Below are positions 23,591-35,204 of a DNA stretch of 64,000 nt, in pieces. Position numbers and translations under genes: made by a program. The notes beneath the pieces are model-generated. The model made no database searches, was not told the DNA's origin, and worked only from the letters and a program-made list of their open reading frames with translations. Numbering within the stretch: the stretch's first letter is position 1; each line of letters begins with the position of its first letter. The stretch is from Sacculina carcini. Taxonomy: Eukaryota; Arthropoda; Thecostraca; Sacculinidae. The stretch is taken from assembly GCA_916048095.2 (NCBI GenBank), contig OU696597.1, positions 3,431,550 through 3,495,549 of the forward strand, in the 5' to 3' direction.

Positions 23591-24166
23591 ATACTCAGAA
23601 CAATACTTAATCGTAATCAATATTAGACACTATTCCACAAGTTTTTTGCAGCATTTACAGTAAAAAAAATTCCTTATATAATACACTCTACGTATGTGAC
23701 AATTACAAAACGCACAAGCACACACGCACACACACATGCACGTTGAGCTATATTATTATAGATGTGTAGTGAGTAGAGATGCGACCTAAAAAAAACCTTG
23801 ACCGAAAAGATACGTTTTTTCAAGAGTCATGCAATGAATTCAATTTATGGAAATGATATATTTGGGATGTTAAATTAATTATTTTTATCAACACATGAGA
23901 TATTCATGCTATTAGTGACCCTATCAAACTGAATTATCATTAAATATGCACAATATAATTGTAATAATGTGTCTTAAAGCCCTAATATGTTTATAATATA
24001 TTATTTTATATTATTTTATCAATATAGCCCTAATATATTATTTGCACGGCACTATGCGTTACTTCTATGTACAGTACAGTTTTGTATAAAATTATTGAGA
24101 TAATCATTGTGTAAGAAAGCAGGGTTTGAGAACGTTTTTCATGCTAAAATCTGAAACTGTTTTAAA

Positions 24167-24952
24167 AGTTAGCAATCGCTTAGGGACAATGTTATCGAGG
24201 ATTTATCGAGGTCTCGAGATGATCTATCAGAACAAATATTGCATTTCGTCATTGTCATATTGTACGCGGACAATGTTATCGCGCTGTTCACTGACTGCTT
24301 ATTATGTTGAAAAAATGGATTGGGATTGGCTAGTGGAGAGTATGTTGGCGACAGTGCAGTATTGACACAGCGCTGTGTGTGAATTGCTTCACCCTGACGC
24401 TCGCGTTGCTTTATTTAGATATAGCTTCGAGTAGATATATCAGCCATTGTTCCCTTGCGATGTTGTGCCCGCTCGCACTGCCTGCATCTCTTGCGAAATC
24501 AGCGGACGGTAAATATAGTGTACCTATTGTATGTGTTTGTGTATATGCATGTGTATGTGTGTATGTGTGCATATGCATGTATCATATGCGTGTGTGTGTG
24601 TATGTGTCGTATGCGTGTGTGCATGCGCATGTATGTTTGTGTTGCAATGCTTGCTATACACCAGTGGTTCCCAAAGTGGACGGTACCGCCCCTCTGGGAG
24701 CGGTAGATAGGTCTGGAGGGCGGCGAGAAAGAAAGGGGCGGACGACAGGGAAGCATGAATAACAATTATTTACTTTTTCTCCTTCCCAAGCAAAGAAACC
24801 GGCTGACAATTTGTGACCGCGGGATCCACGACTTCTCAGTGAGTGAGTTCCAGTCTGATGTTGAGATGCTCTCCCTGCAGCTGGCACATTCATCCCATTA
24901 ATTTTCAGTGTGACGAAATTAGGGTTACTGGTGGAGTGTCTATATAGCATTC
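24167..24952. mobile_element. Insertion in A3 with a hAT-type terminus
   Basis: Contains a GT-rich tract (24527-24650), then 'cagtggttcccaaagtgg' at 24663 followed by 'acggtaccgcccc', typical of hAT ends. Downstream, 'gatgttgagatgctctccc' may be a remnant of hAT transposase coding, but this is weak. The opposite terminus was not located. Confidence 0.4.
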
Positions 24953-25313
24953 AATATTGTTGAAACGATTACAATTGCTTAAATTAAATTTGTTTACTAA
25001 ATTGGTTTTTATTTGTAAAATACAAAGTTGTGTTTGTGTGTGAGGGGGTCGCCAGGAATTTAGCGGCGAGCCAGGGGGCGCCAGTCTGCAAAAGTTTGGA
25101 AACCACTGATATACACTAATAATAATAGTAATCTAATAGCAATAATGTCAATAATAATAAAAAGGCCAGGAATAATAGAAAACCAATTTTATTACTATTA
25201 TACACGTTTTTTTATTTTTCGAGGTCTTATTATTAGCAACATGGTCAACACACAATGAATACATGAACACGGTACAACAGTACATTGAACAAAACACGGT
25301 GAACTCTACACTC

Positions 25314-25570
25314 CACGTTAATGGGATAATTCTATAATCCAACAGCCCCTGTCCACCCAGCAGTAAATGATACCAGATATCAGTCATGTGTTGTGTCATG
25401 CATTCTGGGGAGGTGGCCCTCTCTAATACGTCTTCCGTTCTTGTGTTGTCATAGCGTGGAGAGGGTCGGTTCTGCGGTGACAGCGAGCTGCACGGGACAC
25501 ACCTGTGTGTGTGTGCTCATAAGCTTCCACTTCTTCCCGTGTAGCAGCTGTCACTTGAGGCCTTTAACCT
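25314..25570 (+). repeat. SINE-like repeat R1 (copy 3)
   Basis: Same order as copy 1, with a longer (TG)n near 25505 and a few substitutions. Confidence 0.5.
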
Positions 25571-26908
25571 TTTAAATGAGACAACTAGTATGAGGGAGAA
25601 AAAGTATAAATTTGATAAAAATTGTATGGATGTATAAAGGTTGAGGTAGCCTTGGACCCAGGTGGCTGGCATTGTTGTATGTGTGTCTGTAGAGCCAACC
25701 CACACTTCGTGCGTGCAAATGCCCGGGGGTTGATATAAAAGACGGTGTTGACTAGGCAGTGGGGATAAGATCATTATAGGATTGGAACAGAGACATTCGA
25801 GATGTGACCATATGAGCGTAGTAGGGGAGGATGGAATTAGGACGTTGATAGTCGGATTGTACAGATAGGAGCTGTTTGGCTGTTAATGTCTGACTAGGAC
25901 TTTTTGCGACACAAGTATAGCGGCTTGTGAGCATTGGTATCAAAATAAGATTTCATTTGGATCAAATCAAATTTAATTTGGATCAAGTCAGATCGCAAAT
26001 GGTATAGTTGTTCAAATACTATCTACATGTTTTGGGCGCTTATGCTACATGACACGACTTCAGGGTGGTAATAATACCTGCACTCTTCCCCCATCACCGT
26101 ATTTGTCTGTAATTAATAATAATAATTATTGTTATAATTATATGACACGAAGGAGGTGAAAAACAAGATAGAGAAAGGAGGACTGATTTCAGTCGACTCC
26201 ACAGCGGTGACATACCAAGACTTGTGGTTTGATTGTATGGCCGCTTGTCTGGCCTGACGTTTGGTCTGATATCTGGCCGCCATTCTCGCCTCCAATCTGA
26301 TCCTCCTGGCCTAAAAACAGATGTTTTTTCCACAAAATAGTTACAAGTTTTTGGCAAAAAAACATCGACCAATAAACACATTCTTAGTGTGACACACACA
26401 CACAACCGACAAACACACACACACACAACCGACAAACACACACACACACACACACAACAGACAAACACACACACACTGACACACTATTTTTATATTGATT
26501 GTATTGAGTGATTGTCGTATTTATAATGATTGTCGCTAGTAGATCCGCATTATATAGTCAATTAGCGCGTTGGAAGAACATAGCTTGGTGCATTGTCAAC
26601 GTGGGTTTTAACTTAACTCACATACACCGACACATACACTCGTAATGCAGCAACTAACTAAACTACACACCAAACGAGCCATAATAGCTACGCTAACACT
26701 CGCTACAATAACACACGTAATCACACATGAATGACCTCAAAACTCATGACATAAAACTGTCACAAATCAATACAGCAGTCTAAATTTACCCTTCTCCCCG
26801 AAACAAAGCAGAGGAAGATAACGACCAGCTGCAAAAGATGACAAAAGAAAAATCATATAAATCTTCAGATTGTAAATCATTCAAAACGCATTAAAACTGA
26901 ACACTTAC

Positions 26909-27105
26909 CGAAAACAGTGTTGGAAGGATTCATCGAAACTTGATTTTTAGCAGCATCTCCAATGAGGCGCTCAGTATCTGTGAACGCAACATAGGAAGGT
27001 TAAAAAGTGTACGGTTACCCTGGTCATTGGCAATAGCTTAAACTTTGCCGTGCTGGAAAACACCCACGCACGAATAAATGGTGTCCAGATCAATTTCAAT
27101 AGCGT
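26909..27105 (-). pseudogene. HSP70 N-terminal fragment
   Basis: On the minus strand the start of an HSP70 ATPase domain is clear: IEIDLDTIYSCVGVFQHGKV, then an in-frame TAA, AIANDQGNR, a frameshift, then [20 protein letters not shown] and NPSNTVF. The canonical start is IGIDLGTTYSCVGVF, so the phosphate-binding loop has G-to-E, G-to-D and T-to-I changes. The piece ends TTTTCG|GTAAGT, a donor-like site at 26909. The stop, the frameshift and the altered nucleotide-binding residues show a dead fragment of a cytosolic HSP70 gene. I found no convincing continuation of the domain downstream. Confidence 0.88.
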
Positions 27106-27412
27106 AATAATTATAACACCTTCCAGAAAATAGCAGACAACCGAATACAACCAAGAACACGCCAACAAGCTAACAAAATCGTACGGCAGCGTTGCACAGC
27201 GCTATATATAAACTTGGCGCGGTGCGACGGATGATGGTATTATATATTTAGATGTGTGATAATTAGTTGTTGAGAAATAGAGAAAAAGGTAACGAAAATC
27301 GGTCGCCCGAAGTTAAAATGAAATTATGAATGTAGATTGATATTTTATCATTTTTACATCTTTTATATTTAATTTTTGTATATTAATTATAGCCTAACTC
27401 AGGAGCCGTTAG

Positions 27413-27414
<2 letters not shown>

Positions 27415-27472
<58 letters not shown>
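27415..27472. repeat. (TA)n microsatellite
   Basis: Pure ATAT run of about 56 nt. Confidence 0.98.
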
Positions 27473-27473
<1 letters not shown>

Positions 27474-27479
27474 CCGTAT

Positions 27480-28860
27480 AACTCAGGAGAGGAGGAGGAG
27501 AGAGGAGGAGGGGAGGAGGAAACAGGAGAGAGAATACCGCAGAGAATTCAGAGTGGACCACAATGACTTGGAAGAGCGAGAAATGGATGAGTTTGGAGCT
27601 GTAGTAGTTGTTTTTAGCAGCCGAAACAGCGAAAGTGAAAGAGCAAGCGGAGCAGAACAAAAGTCAATCGGAAGAACACAGTGAACGCCTCCAAATACGT
27701 TCAAGACGTCGTTGAAGACATTTAAGTACACGTAACTGAGGAAATGACCAAGGAAGGGAGCGAGAGGAAAATGAGCGAGTGATGATGGGAAACACAATTA
27801 CTTATATGGGAGAGTACCGAAGAGAAATATGCATATCATGACGAGCAAGAGTATAATAGGGAGACAGCAAGATAATAATGAGTGAAATTGGACAGAATCA
27901 AAACATTTGTAGTTACGATATCAGGACGGAGTATGAGAATGAGGACAAGCGAGCGGCAGAGTAGATAACAGGAGACTATGGTCACAGACAGAGGAATCGG
28001 GAGGAAATACAAAGACGTCGGAAGGTACAGGATCAGACGAGAGAAATGGGGACGGAAATAAGACTAGATCAAGTGTATGTCAGATATATGTGTAAAAGGA
28101 GAACGGTAGACAATGGGGATACAAAACTCGTTAAAAGAGGGATCTAATGAGAACTAGGAAATCGAATGAGATGGGAGAAGGAACCAGATTGGAAAGGGAC
28201 AAACTGGAGAGAGTATTGGAGAATATACAGCCAACTCCGCCACCGCTCGCGCGATTTGTGTAGGAATGAGGAACAGGAAGGTAAGTTGGCAGAGAACGAG
28301 AAATATCAGAATCAAGGAGCCAATCAGCTGTACCTTGGCCCAAGTAACAGCAAGACAGAGGATAGACAGAGTATGGGAGGCAAATAGGTGGGATATGTGA
28401 GTGGTTTTATCTCGAGCCGATCTGATGTTGAGAAATACAATCAGAGTAAGACTGTAGACTTTAAAAGATATTTATAGTTAAGACGTGGACTAGATGAATG
28501 GGAGAATGAATAAGGACGGGAGGAACAGGAGAGGAAAGAGAGGGATGAGCGACAGGGAGTTTGAGTTGAAATAGAAAGAGGAAGGGAGAAATAGCTTGAA
28601 GACGATCAATTTGGCATAGGTGAGGAACTAGGGAGTACGGAAGATGGTGACGATGTGGCAGCTATGAGTACGGGCACAAATACAACTGCACACAGCAAAG
28701 AAGGAAGCACAAGTCAACAATAAACGTAACGTATGTAAACAAAGCAAACGTAGACGTACACGTAGACGTGAAGAAAACACAAACGAAGCTATGTCTCATT
28801 AATGGCATAGAAATGTCAAGTGGGCAACAACTATAGACAATAATCAATAGTTTATCGTGA
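27480..28860. other. Long purine-biased tract
   Basis: About 1.4 kb with a strong A/G bias on the + strand (for example 'gaggaggaggagagaggagg' near 27488) and very few C or T runs. The start codes for an Arg/Glu-rich string (RRRREEEGRRKQERE), but the frame closes at 27684 and further short frames are broken by stops. It could be a decayed RE-rich coding region or simply asymmetric low-complexity DNA. Confidence 0.5.
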
Positions 28861-29099
28861 AATATTTAAATATTCTATTTGTTTGAGTTGAATGAAAAAT
28901 CTGGCTGTTTGGTCAAATATCTTGGATTATAACTGTTTTGAGCTAGCTCAAAAAATTAATACTTCCCAACAAATATTTAATGAATATTTTCCAACAGCAT
29001 ATACAGAAACTGATCCAAGAATTAGAAATATTATCATACGAAGACAGACTACAAACAGACTTGGCTTGAACGGAGTCAGGGAGATTTATTAGCTATTTC

Positions 29100-29320
29100 C
29101 AAGTATTTTGATGGGTATGACACATAATTTGACATTTCGGAATACAAACAAAAATATGGAGGCCACAACAGGAAATTAAAGAAAACGAAATACTGCGGCG
29201 ACTTGAGGAAATATGGTTTCCCGTTTAGCTTATTTAACAAGTGGAATTATTTAAGCAATGTTGTGGCGGCCGCAACCATAAGTTCCTTAAAGTTGTTGCT
29301 GGAAAAATGTGACAATTGAG
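29100..29320 (+). mobile_element. CR1-like LINE 3' coding remnant
   Basis: Reading near 29153 gives KYGGHNRKLKKTKYCGDLRK, then FPFSLFNKWNYLSNVV and SSLKLLLEKCDN. This matches the end of CR1-type ORF2 (tRGHn.KL.k..., R..fF..R....WN.LP..VV.A.s...FK..LDk). Stops flank it. The preceding frame at 28892-29092 may be another part of it but is not diagnostic. Confidence 0.6.
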
Positions 29321-29329
29321 ACAGAACAG

Positions 29330-29995
29330 CTCGAGCCATGCTCATTACCCGTAAATTACACTCGGTGATAACAGCTCGATGAGAGCACACAAACACACCC
29401 AAAGCGCGCACACATGCACACTCACGCCATTAATCCATTACGCTGAATTTGTGCGTGACGTGGCTAAATTGATCTGGTGAATTAAAACAACTCACTAATT
29501 CACAAGAATAATTGAATTCCTAAAAATCCTATGGTAAAAAACTTACACAGTCTCTAACCCGATTCCGATATGCACCAAGATGCTAAAATAAGAGTAAACT
29601 GGAGCAGATAAATAGAACAACGAACTGAAATCAAGTAATAACCTCAATATAATCAATCACCTTTCATACACACACAACCTACCAGCAACAAACAAGAACA
29701 GGAAATGCGCAGCATCGTGGATAAGTCGCTTTTCACGCAAAAATGATATGGATCAAAAATACACAATTTTCGAAAATTTATCTGAGAATTCTCATTTTTG
29801 TTTGACACGAACACAAAAAACATTAAAATTTAAATGTTGTTGTTGCTTGGGAGGGCGAGTCGAGTCTAGTACCTTTTAGAAACAAGACGAACTGAACGCA
29901 ACAGCAACAATATTCGACACACAACAACAATATCACGTGCTATTACGTGCAACAACAACAACAACATCAACACGTGCTATTCTGCGTCAATGATG
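29330..29995. other. No gene recognised; (CAA)n near 29900
   Basis: AT-rich sequence with short ACAACAACA runs at 29909-29965 and two copies of 'cacgtgctatt'. No coding signature. Confidence 0.5.
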
Positions 29996-30007
29996 CTTTC
30001 TCATAAT

Positions 30008-31112
30008 TGGATCGAGTTAGAGGTTATTTTATCAGAACCAATGGCTCAAGTCATTCGTGATAATACAAAGTTTTCCTACATGACACCAGTTCAAGCGGCG
30101 TGCATCCCACAGTCACAAGGATGTAGCCGTGGAAGCTGTCACTGGCAGCGGTAAGGCTGTTGCTTTTCTTGTTCCAATTATTGAAGTTCTTCTTTCAAAA
30201 AGTGAAAATATTTCCAGCGGGCGTGTGTACGCCCTGATTATATCGCTTACTCGTGATTTACTCATTCAAATTCATGGTGAATTACAGCGTTTTCTAGTTT
30301 CTAATTCAATGAAACACTTGTGAAATAATCATTCAAATTCATGGTGAATTACAGCGTTTCTTAGTTGAGTTTAACTAGTTTAGTTGTCATCGTTTTATAG
30401 GAGGGACTAGTATGGACTCTGATACGGCCAAAATACTAGTCGCTTCGCGGCGGTTTCATGATATCCTTACTTGAAAAAAAAATTCCAAGTATCTACAGTC
30501 TGCACTGAAACATTTGGAGGTTCTAGTGTTGGATGAAGCAGACAGATTGTTGCATCTTGGATTTGAGAAGAAAATTTCAGAAGTAATTTTGCACTGTCCG
30601 AAGCAACAGAGGACAGGACTTTTTCAGCCACTCAAACAACTGATGTGAAGAAGCTAATACGTGCTGGTCTGCACAATCCGGTATCAATTGTTGTTAAAGA
30701 GAAGTTCAACACACCGCACTCCACAAAATCTTCATAACTATTTCATGGAGTGTAATGCGGTCGACAAACCCAGTTTATTGGCGAGTTTAATGCAAGAGCA
30801 AATTTCACTCGACAATAAAGCTATGTTTTTCTTCTCCACGTGCGTCATGGTGGAGTATTTTTCTCTTGTTGTCAGGGATATTATCGGCGATCAGCCTGTG
30901 CTCAGCATTCACGGCAACAACAGAAAAATCTACAAGAAAGATCATATGTGTGCTGTTGTGTACGGACGTTATGACGCGTGACATTGATGTTGCCGACGTT
31001 CACTTGGTGGTTCAGTACGACCTCCGTCATCAGCTGAGTCTTTTGTGCACCAGTGTGGACGCACGGCCAGAATCGACAACGAAGGTCAGGCGTTGATTCT
31101 CCTGCTGCCAAA
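30008..31112 (+). pseudogene. DDX55/SPB4-like DEAD-box helicase pseudogene
   Basis: Helicase motifs in order, over several frames: the Q-motif region FSYMTPVQAA; motif I as AVTGSGKAVAFLVPI, where the invariant Thr of GSGKT is Ala; motif Ia degraded (LTRDLL for PTRELA); GGTSMDSD; motif [11 protein letters not shown] near 30520; motif III as GLF then frameshift in [30 protein letters not shown]; and motif VI as [11 protein letters not shown]. The residue pattern, especially [23 protein letters not shown] and VLQYDPPSSAxxFVHRxGRTAR, fits DDX55/Spb4, the helicase of 60S ribosome biogenesis. At least four frameshifts and the Walker Thr change make it non-functional. A ~35-bp segment ('attcaaattcatggtgaatt') is duplicated at 30268 and 30333. 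Coding ends LLPNE. Confidence 0.85.
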
Positions 31113-31114
31113 CG

Positions 31115-31205
31115 AACACAATAACACCAATAACATAATAACACCTTCATAACGCCGTCATAACACCATCAAAACACTATCAGAACACCATCATAATACC
31201 TTTAT
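31115..31205. repeat. Degenerate 11-bp tandem repeat
   Basis: Repeats of 'ataacaccatc'-like words just after the helicase fragment. Confidence 0.7.
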
Positions 31206-31304
31206 AAACAGTTCGTTATCTGTTTGCCTGTCTGTTTGCCTGTCTGTATATGTCTGTCTGTGTGTGTGTGTGTCGGTACATGGACACTGTAGGTTGCTCG
31301 ACAG

Positions 31305-31499
31305 ATCTTGTACCACGTGACCGCCGGCCTGCTGTTATTACTGCTCACTGCCGCCGCCAGCGCCACCTATCTCGTTTTTCAGCCATTCATCAAGCCGCTG
31401 ATCTGGGCCTGTGTGGGTCTGGTCGTGTGTATGCTTGGTGTGCTCACCTATTTGTGCTCACCTATTTGTGCTCACCTATTTGTGCATTACGGGATATGA
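31305..31499 (+). CDS. Exon with two hydrophobic segments (TMEM245-like?)
   Basis: After a GT-rich tract and the acceptor GCTCGACAG, the exon reads ILYHVTAGLLLLLLTAAAS, then YLVFQPFIKPLIWACVG and VVCMLG, with a possible donor CTTG|GTGTGC at 31437. The pattern of a hydrophobic helix followed by (L/V)xPFxxPLxWA resembles the N-terminal part of TMEM245, a multi-pass membrane protein. This is from memory of the family and is tentative. The frame then runs into a 14-bp repeat and stops at 31499. No other exon was found. Confidence 0.35.
   Translation: MLYHVTAGLLLLLLTAAASATYLVFQPFIKPLIWACVGLVVCMLGVLTYLCSPICAHLFVHYGI
31437..31484. repeat. 14-bp tandem repeat, three units
   Basis: Three copies of TGTGCTCACCTATT. 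Confidence 0.95.
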
Positions 31500-31529
31500 G
31501 CTTGCGTTCGAGCTGTCCCGTCTCCAAAT

Positions 31530-33190
31530 CATGATTTATCTAGTTTCTCCTTGAACGATTGAATTGTTCTCGCTTTTACTGTTTCACTGTCTGAACTATT
31601 CCACTTTTCTACGCCCCTATAAGGAAAACTGTCCTGTTTGATCTTCTGTCGGCATCTTGTTTTTTTTCAATTTCATACCATGTCCCCTTTGATATCTCTC
31701 ATTCCAAACAATCCAGCCTTTCCGATCCGTTTTTTTTAAATCCTCTCATGTATTTGAAAATGTGTATTAAGTCCCCTCTCTGTCTTCTCTTTTCGAGCTT
31801 GGTCAATCCTAGTTTGTTCAACCTATCTGCGTATTCTAAACCTCTCAAACTTGGTGCGATTTTCGTTGCTGCTCTCTGTATTCTCTCGAGTTTGTCGATA
31901 TGCTTCCTCAAAGACGGAGACCATACCACTGCCGCATATTCCAGTCTTGGTCGAATCATTGTCGTGATCAGCTTCTTCAACATATCCTCATCCATATATC
32001 GAAACGCAGTATATATGTTTTTGACTAGTCTGAGTGCAGATGCTGTGATTTTGTTAATATGTCCTTCCGGGGATAGAGTGTCGCTCATGATTATTCCCAA
32101 ATCCTTTTCTTCTGTCACTTTCTGCAATATTTTTTCTCCCATCTTGTATTTTCCGCACGGCCTATTTCTACTTTTTCCAACTTCCATTACTTTTCATTTT
32201 TCGATACCAAACTCCATTTTCCAGCTCTGACTCCATTTATAAATTGTATCTAAATCATTTTGGAGTGCTGTACAACTGCTGTCATTCTCAATTCTCCTCA
32301 TAATCTTGATGTCATCAGCAAACATGCTCGCGTAGCTGCTCACACTATCAACCATGTCATTCACGTATATGCTGAACATAATCGGGCCTAATACCGAGCC
32401 CTGAGGTACTACACTTTTCACGCTCAACCATTCAGACTTGTTGCCATGAATAACAGTACACATTTGTCTTGCTTGTAGGTAATCTTTCATCCATTCTAAC
32501 AATTTGCCCTGCACTCCTCCATGATGACGCAATTTCCATATCAATCTTTTGTGCGGAACCTTGTCGAATGCCTTTCTCAAGTCTAAGTACACACAGTCAG
32601 CCCAGCCGTCTCTCTCTTGAGTCTCATCAACGAGCCTCGTATAAAAATCCAGCAGATTTGTTGCACATGACCTTTTTTTCTAAAACCATACTGTTCATCA
32701 GCTATAAGTCCATTCCTGTCGAGGTGATTTGTCCAGACATCTTTGATAATTTTCTCACATAATTTGCATACAATACTTGTTAAGGACACTGGTCTGTAGT
32801 TCCCTGGATCCTCACTGCATCCTCCTTTGTGTATGGGTGCTATTTGCGCTTGCTTCCAGATCTTTGGCACTTTCCCACACTTTAAGCTATGTTCAATTAT
32901 AGCATGTACTGGGAGAAGCAGCACCTCTTTACATTCTCTCAAAACCCTTCCAGAAACCCCGTCCGGGCCAGGAGATTTTGTCCCGTCTAACATACTCATC
33001 TTGTCCAGCACTGTTCTCGGTTCAACTTCGAAATCTTGCATCTCCACACAACTATTTACGTTGTCCTCATATTCAACCTCCCCTTCCTCCGTAAATACTT
33101 CCTGAAATTTTCTGTTCATTATCTCTGCTATATCGCGATGATGCTCATAGGTTTTTCCGTCCACCTTTAGTCGGGTAATGCCGTCTCTTT
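31530..33190 (-). mobile_element. CR1-type LINE, RT to 3' end, nearly intact
   Basis: The minus strand runs GITRLKVDGKTYEHH, SPGPDGVSGRVLREC, PIHKGG and NYRPVSLTSIVCKL, then a frameshift in an A7 run (FRKK) near 32690. It continues YLDLRKAFDKVPHKRL, VPQGSVLGPIMF and the catalytic SMFADDIK (FADD, near 32320), then GIEK, a TGA where Cys is normally found, KVMEVGK, EEKDLGIIMSD, RPRLEYAAVVWSP and LNKLGLTKLEKRRQRGDL. The end is degraded, with stops after 31699. Only one indel and one stop interrupt the RT core, so the copy is fairly young. It is truncated at 33190, before the endonuclease. Confidence 0.9.
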
Positions 33191-33194
33191 GTCT

Positions 33195-33365
33195 GGTCTT
33201 TTTATTAATAAATCTATAGAATATTTATGATATTGATATGATATTGATATGATATTTGTGTATATGATTGTGTGTATATATGCTTGTGTTGGTATTTGTA
33301 TGTTTGTGTGTGTGTATGTTTGTGTGGGTGTGTGTATGATTGTGTTGGTATGTGTTTGTATTGTT
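33195..33365. repeat. AT and GT simple repeats
   Basis: 'tatgatattga' three times (33225-33256), followed by interrupted (TG)n. Confidence 0.8.
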
Positions 33366-33371
33366 GATGTT

Positions 33372-34170
33372 ACGTAAAAACTATCACAACAGGACACAGG
33401 CAGCGTTGCCGCGCATGATGGCCAGGCTAATTCGCTCAATTAGCCAGGCAGTTTCACGCTTCTCGCCTGTGCGCTCTGCGATCTTTCGACCGCTGTGCTT
33501 GCACAGTGTCTCGCATGCTGGTCCCAGAACACCGCTGGTCTCCACCGCTACTGGTACGAAGTGGTACCGGTCCGTCAGCGATGCGTATCGCTGGCGCTTG
33601 CGTTGTTCTGCTGCTAGGACTGCTGCGTCGGCGTTGATGGCGCAGTTCAGCGTGTGTGTGTGGTGCTGAATGTGTTTGAACAGGTAGCGTCCCAGACTAG
33701 ACTTTTGCCGCTCGTGAAAGAGTATACGGTTATCCCGTCAGGGCGTCGTCCGTCTCCTCTGTCCAGGCCCCGTGGTTCTAGCACCGCGCCGATCCCAGCC
33801 GCTGCCAAACCGCGATACATATGTGTTTTTGATACATATATGTGTTTATGTGATATATGTGTTTGTGTGTGTATGTATCAGTGTTGGATGTGTGTGGTGG
33901 TATATTTCTGTGTGTTTGTGTTTGTGTGTGTATGTATCAGTGTTGGAGGTGTGTGGAATGGTATATTTCTGTGTGTTTGTGTGTGTATGTATGAGTGTTG
34001 GAGGTGTGTGGAATGGTAGTTGTTGGCGGTGGCATTTTGCTGGTCGTTCACCACATGTCGCCTGGTCTTGCCCGCCTGCTTGCTGGTGTTCGGCCTCGTG
34101 TCGCAGGTGCGCCACTTTCGACGACAAAATTCGGCAGCAGGTAGCAAGCGATTTCCGGCACATCGACTGT
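33372..34170 (-). mobile_element. LINE 3' fragment of a second family, split by a TG tract
   Basis: The minus-strand pieces are in order. SKQAGKTRRHVVND near 34070 corresponds to the C/H-rich region of some LINEs. It is followed by an interrupted (TG)n tract (33840-34015), then AGIGAVLEPRGLDRGDGRRP and KSLVWDATCSNTFS. After a frameshift at another TG run near 33655 come AAVLAAEQRKRQRYASL, YHFVPVAVETSGVLGPACE and LIERISLAIMRGNAA. The block EP.GL.R.DGKRPDG, GKSLxWDATC, VxVETSGVxGP and QRISxAIQRGNA is a recurring C-terminal region in RT-encoding elements of marine invertebrates. Both breaks coincide with TG microsatellites. Confidence 0.75.
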
Positions 34171-34336
34171 ACTTTAAATTAAATTATTTTATTATTATTA
34201 CTTGTAATTGTATTATTTTATTATTAATGTTTAAATTAATGTAATTGTCTTTAATTTTTTTATTAGATTAGGTATTATTGATTCATAATGTATTTGTATC
34301 ATGATTTTATTATTGTTATTATTATTATTATTACAG

Positions 34337-34425
34337 GCAAATCCAGTAGCATGGAAAGGATGTGCAGGCATTATTACCACCCTGCGGTGACCGCATGTAC
34401 TGGAGGCGCCCAAAATGTATAAACA
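34337..34425 (-). repeat. Inverted R2-like piece and (TTA)n
   Basis: The minus strand reads 'ttttgggcgcctccagtaca' then 'gcagggtggtaataatgcct', matching the core of R2 (26029-26090). It is preceded by a TTATTA run at 34306-34334. Confidence 0.55.
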
Positions 34426-34439
34426 GAAATAAAGGGAGT

Positions 34440-34910
34440 TAGAAAATATACGAGTTTAATCAGGAAGATGAAACCTATTAAAACAGACAAAATTCAATCA
34501 AAGTACTGAATATAACGATAAATTAGAATGCATATGCTCTTGTAGCAAATTAAGATTTAATAATGTTGTAAATATGAGTCAATGCATCGTACATATAATA
34601 ATAAAGAATAAAATAGTCAAGTAAAATAAATAAAACTAGAAAAAGGAAAGGCCGTTCAATATATAAGTATGAATAAGCAAAAAGATGATGTGAGTTTATA
34701 AGTTCGGCATATTTGACGCTGTTGGACTTTTATGCACTAACATTGCGCCAATGTGGTGTTTCTTCTGTAGGCAAATGTGAAAATGTAGCGATAAATGTTT
34801 GCACGTGAGTGATGTTTAGTGGATATGTGCCTCATGTAAGCTGCAGTGCAAAATTATTTGTCAATATTGCATAAACAGTGTATGTGAGTGTATATCGAGA
34901 AAGGGTTGGA
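34440..34910. other. No recognised feature
   Basis: AT-rich sequence with no coding, terminal repeats or RNA motif seen. Confidence 0.5.
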
Positions 34911-34911
34911 A

Positions 34912-35140
34912 GCCTCAAGTGACAGCTGCTACACGGGAAGAAGCCGAAGCTTATGAACACACACACAGGTGTGTCCTGTGCAGCTCGCTGTCACCGCAGA
35001 ACCGACCCTCTCCACGCTATGTTGTCACAAGAACGGAAGACATATTAGAGAGCCACCTCCCCAGAATGCATGACACAACACATGACTGATATCTGGTACC
35101 ATCATTTACTGCTGGCTGGACAGGGGCTGTTGGGTCTGAT
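34912..35140 (-). repeat. SINE-like repeat R1 (copy 4)
   Basis: Reverse orientation: 'ctcaagtgacagctgctac' at 34914 through 'gactgatatctggtacc' to 'caggggctgttgg'. Lies just upstream of the kinase fragment. Confidence 0.5.
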
Positions 35141-35204
35141 TTCTGTCTGTATGTTTATTTATGTATCTGTCTGTAAGTCTATATGTGTGTGTATGTGATG
35201 GCAG

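Larger units (their letters stand above)
23700..26500. repeat. Diverged segmental copy A3, interrupted
   Basis: 23741-24166 follows A1 530-958 and 24953-26490 follows A1 1000-2480. The order is the same, including the hAT-like end, the SINE-like copy (25314-25570) and R2/R3 (25828-26500). Between them lies 787 bp of unrelated sequence. More diverged than A1/A2, so an older duplication. Confidence 0.75.
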
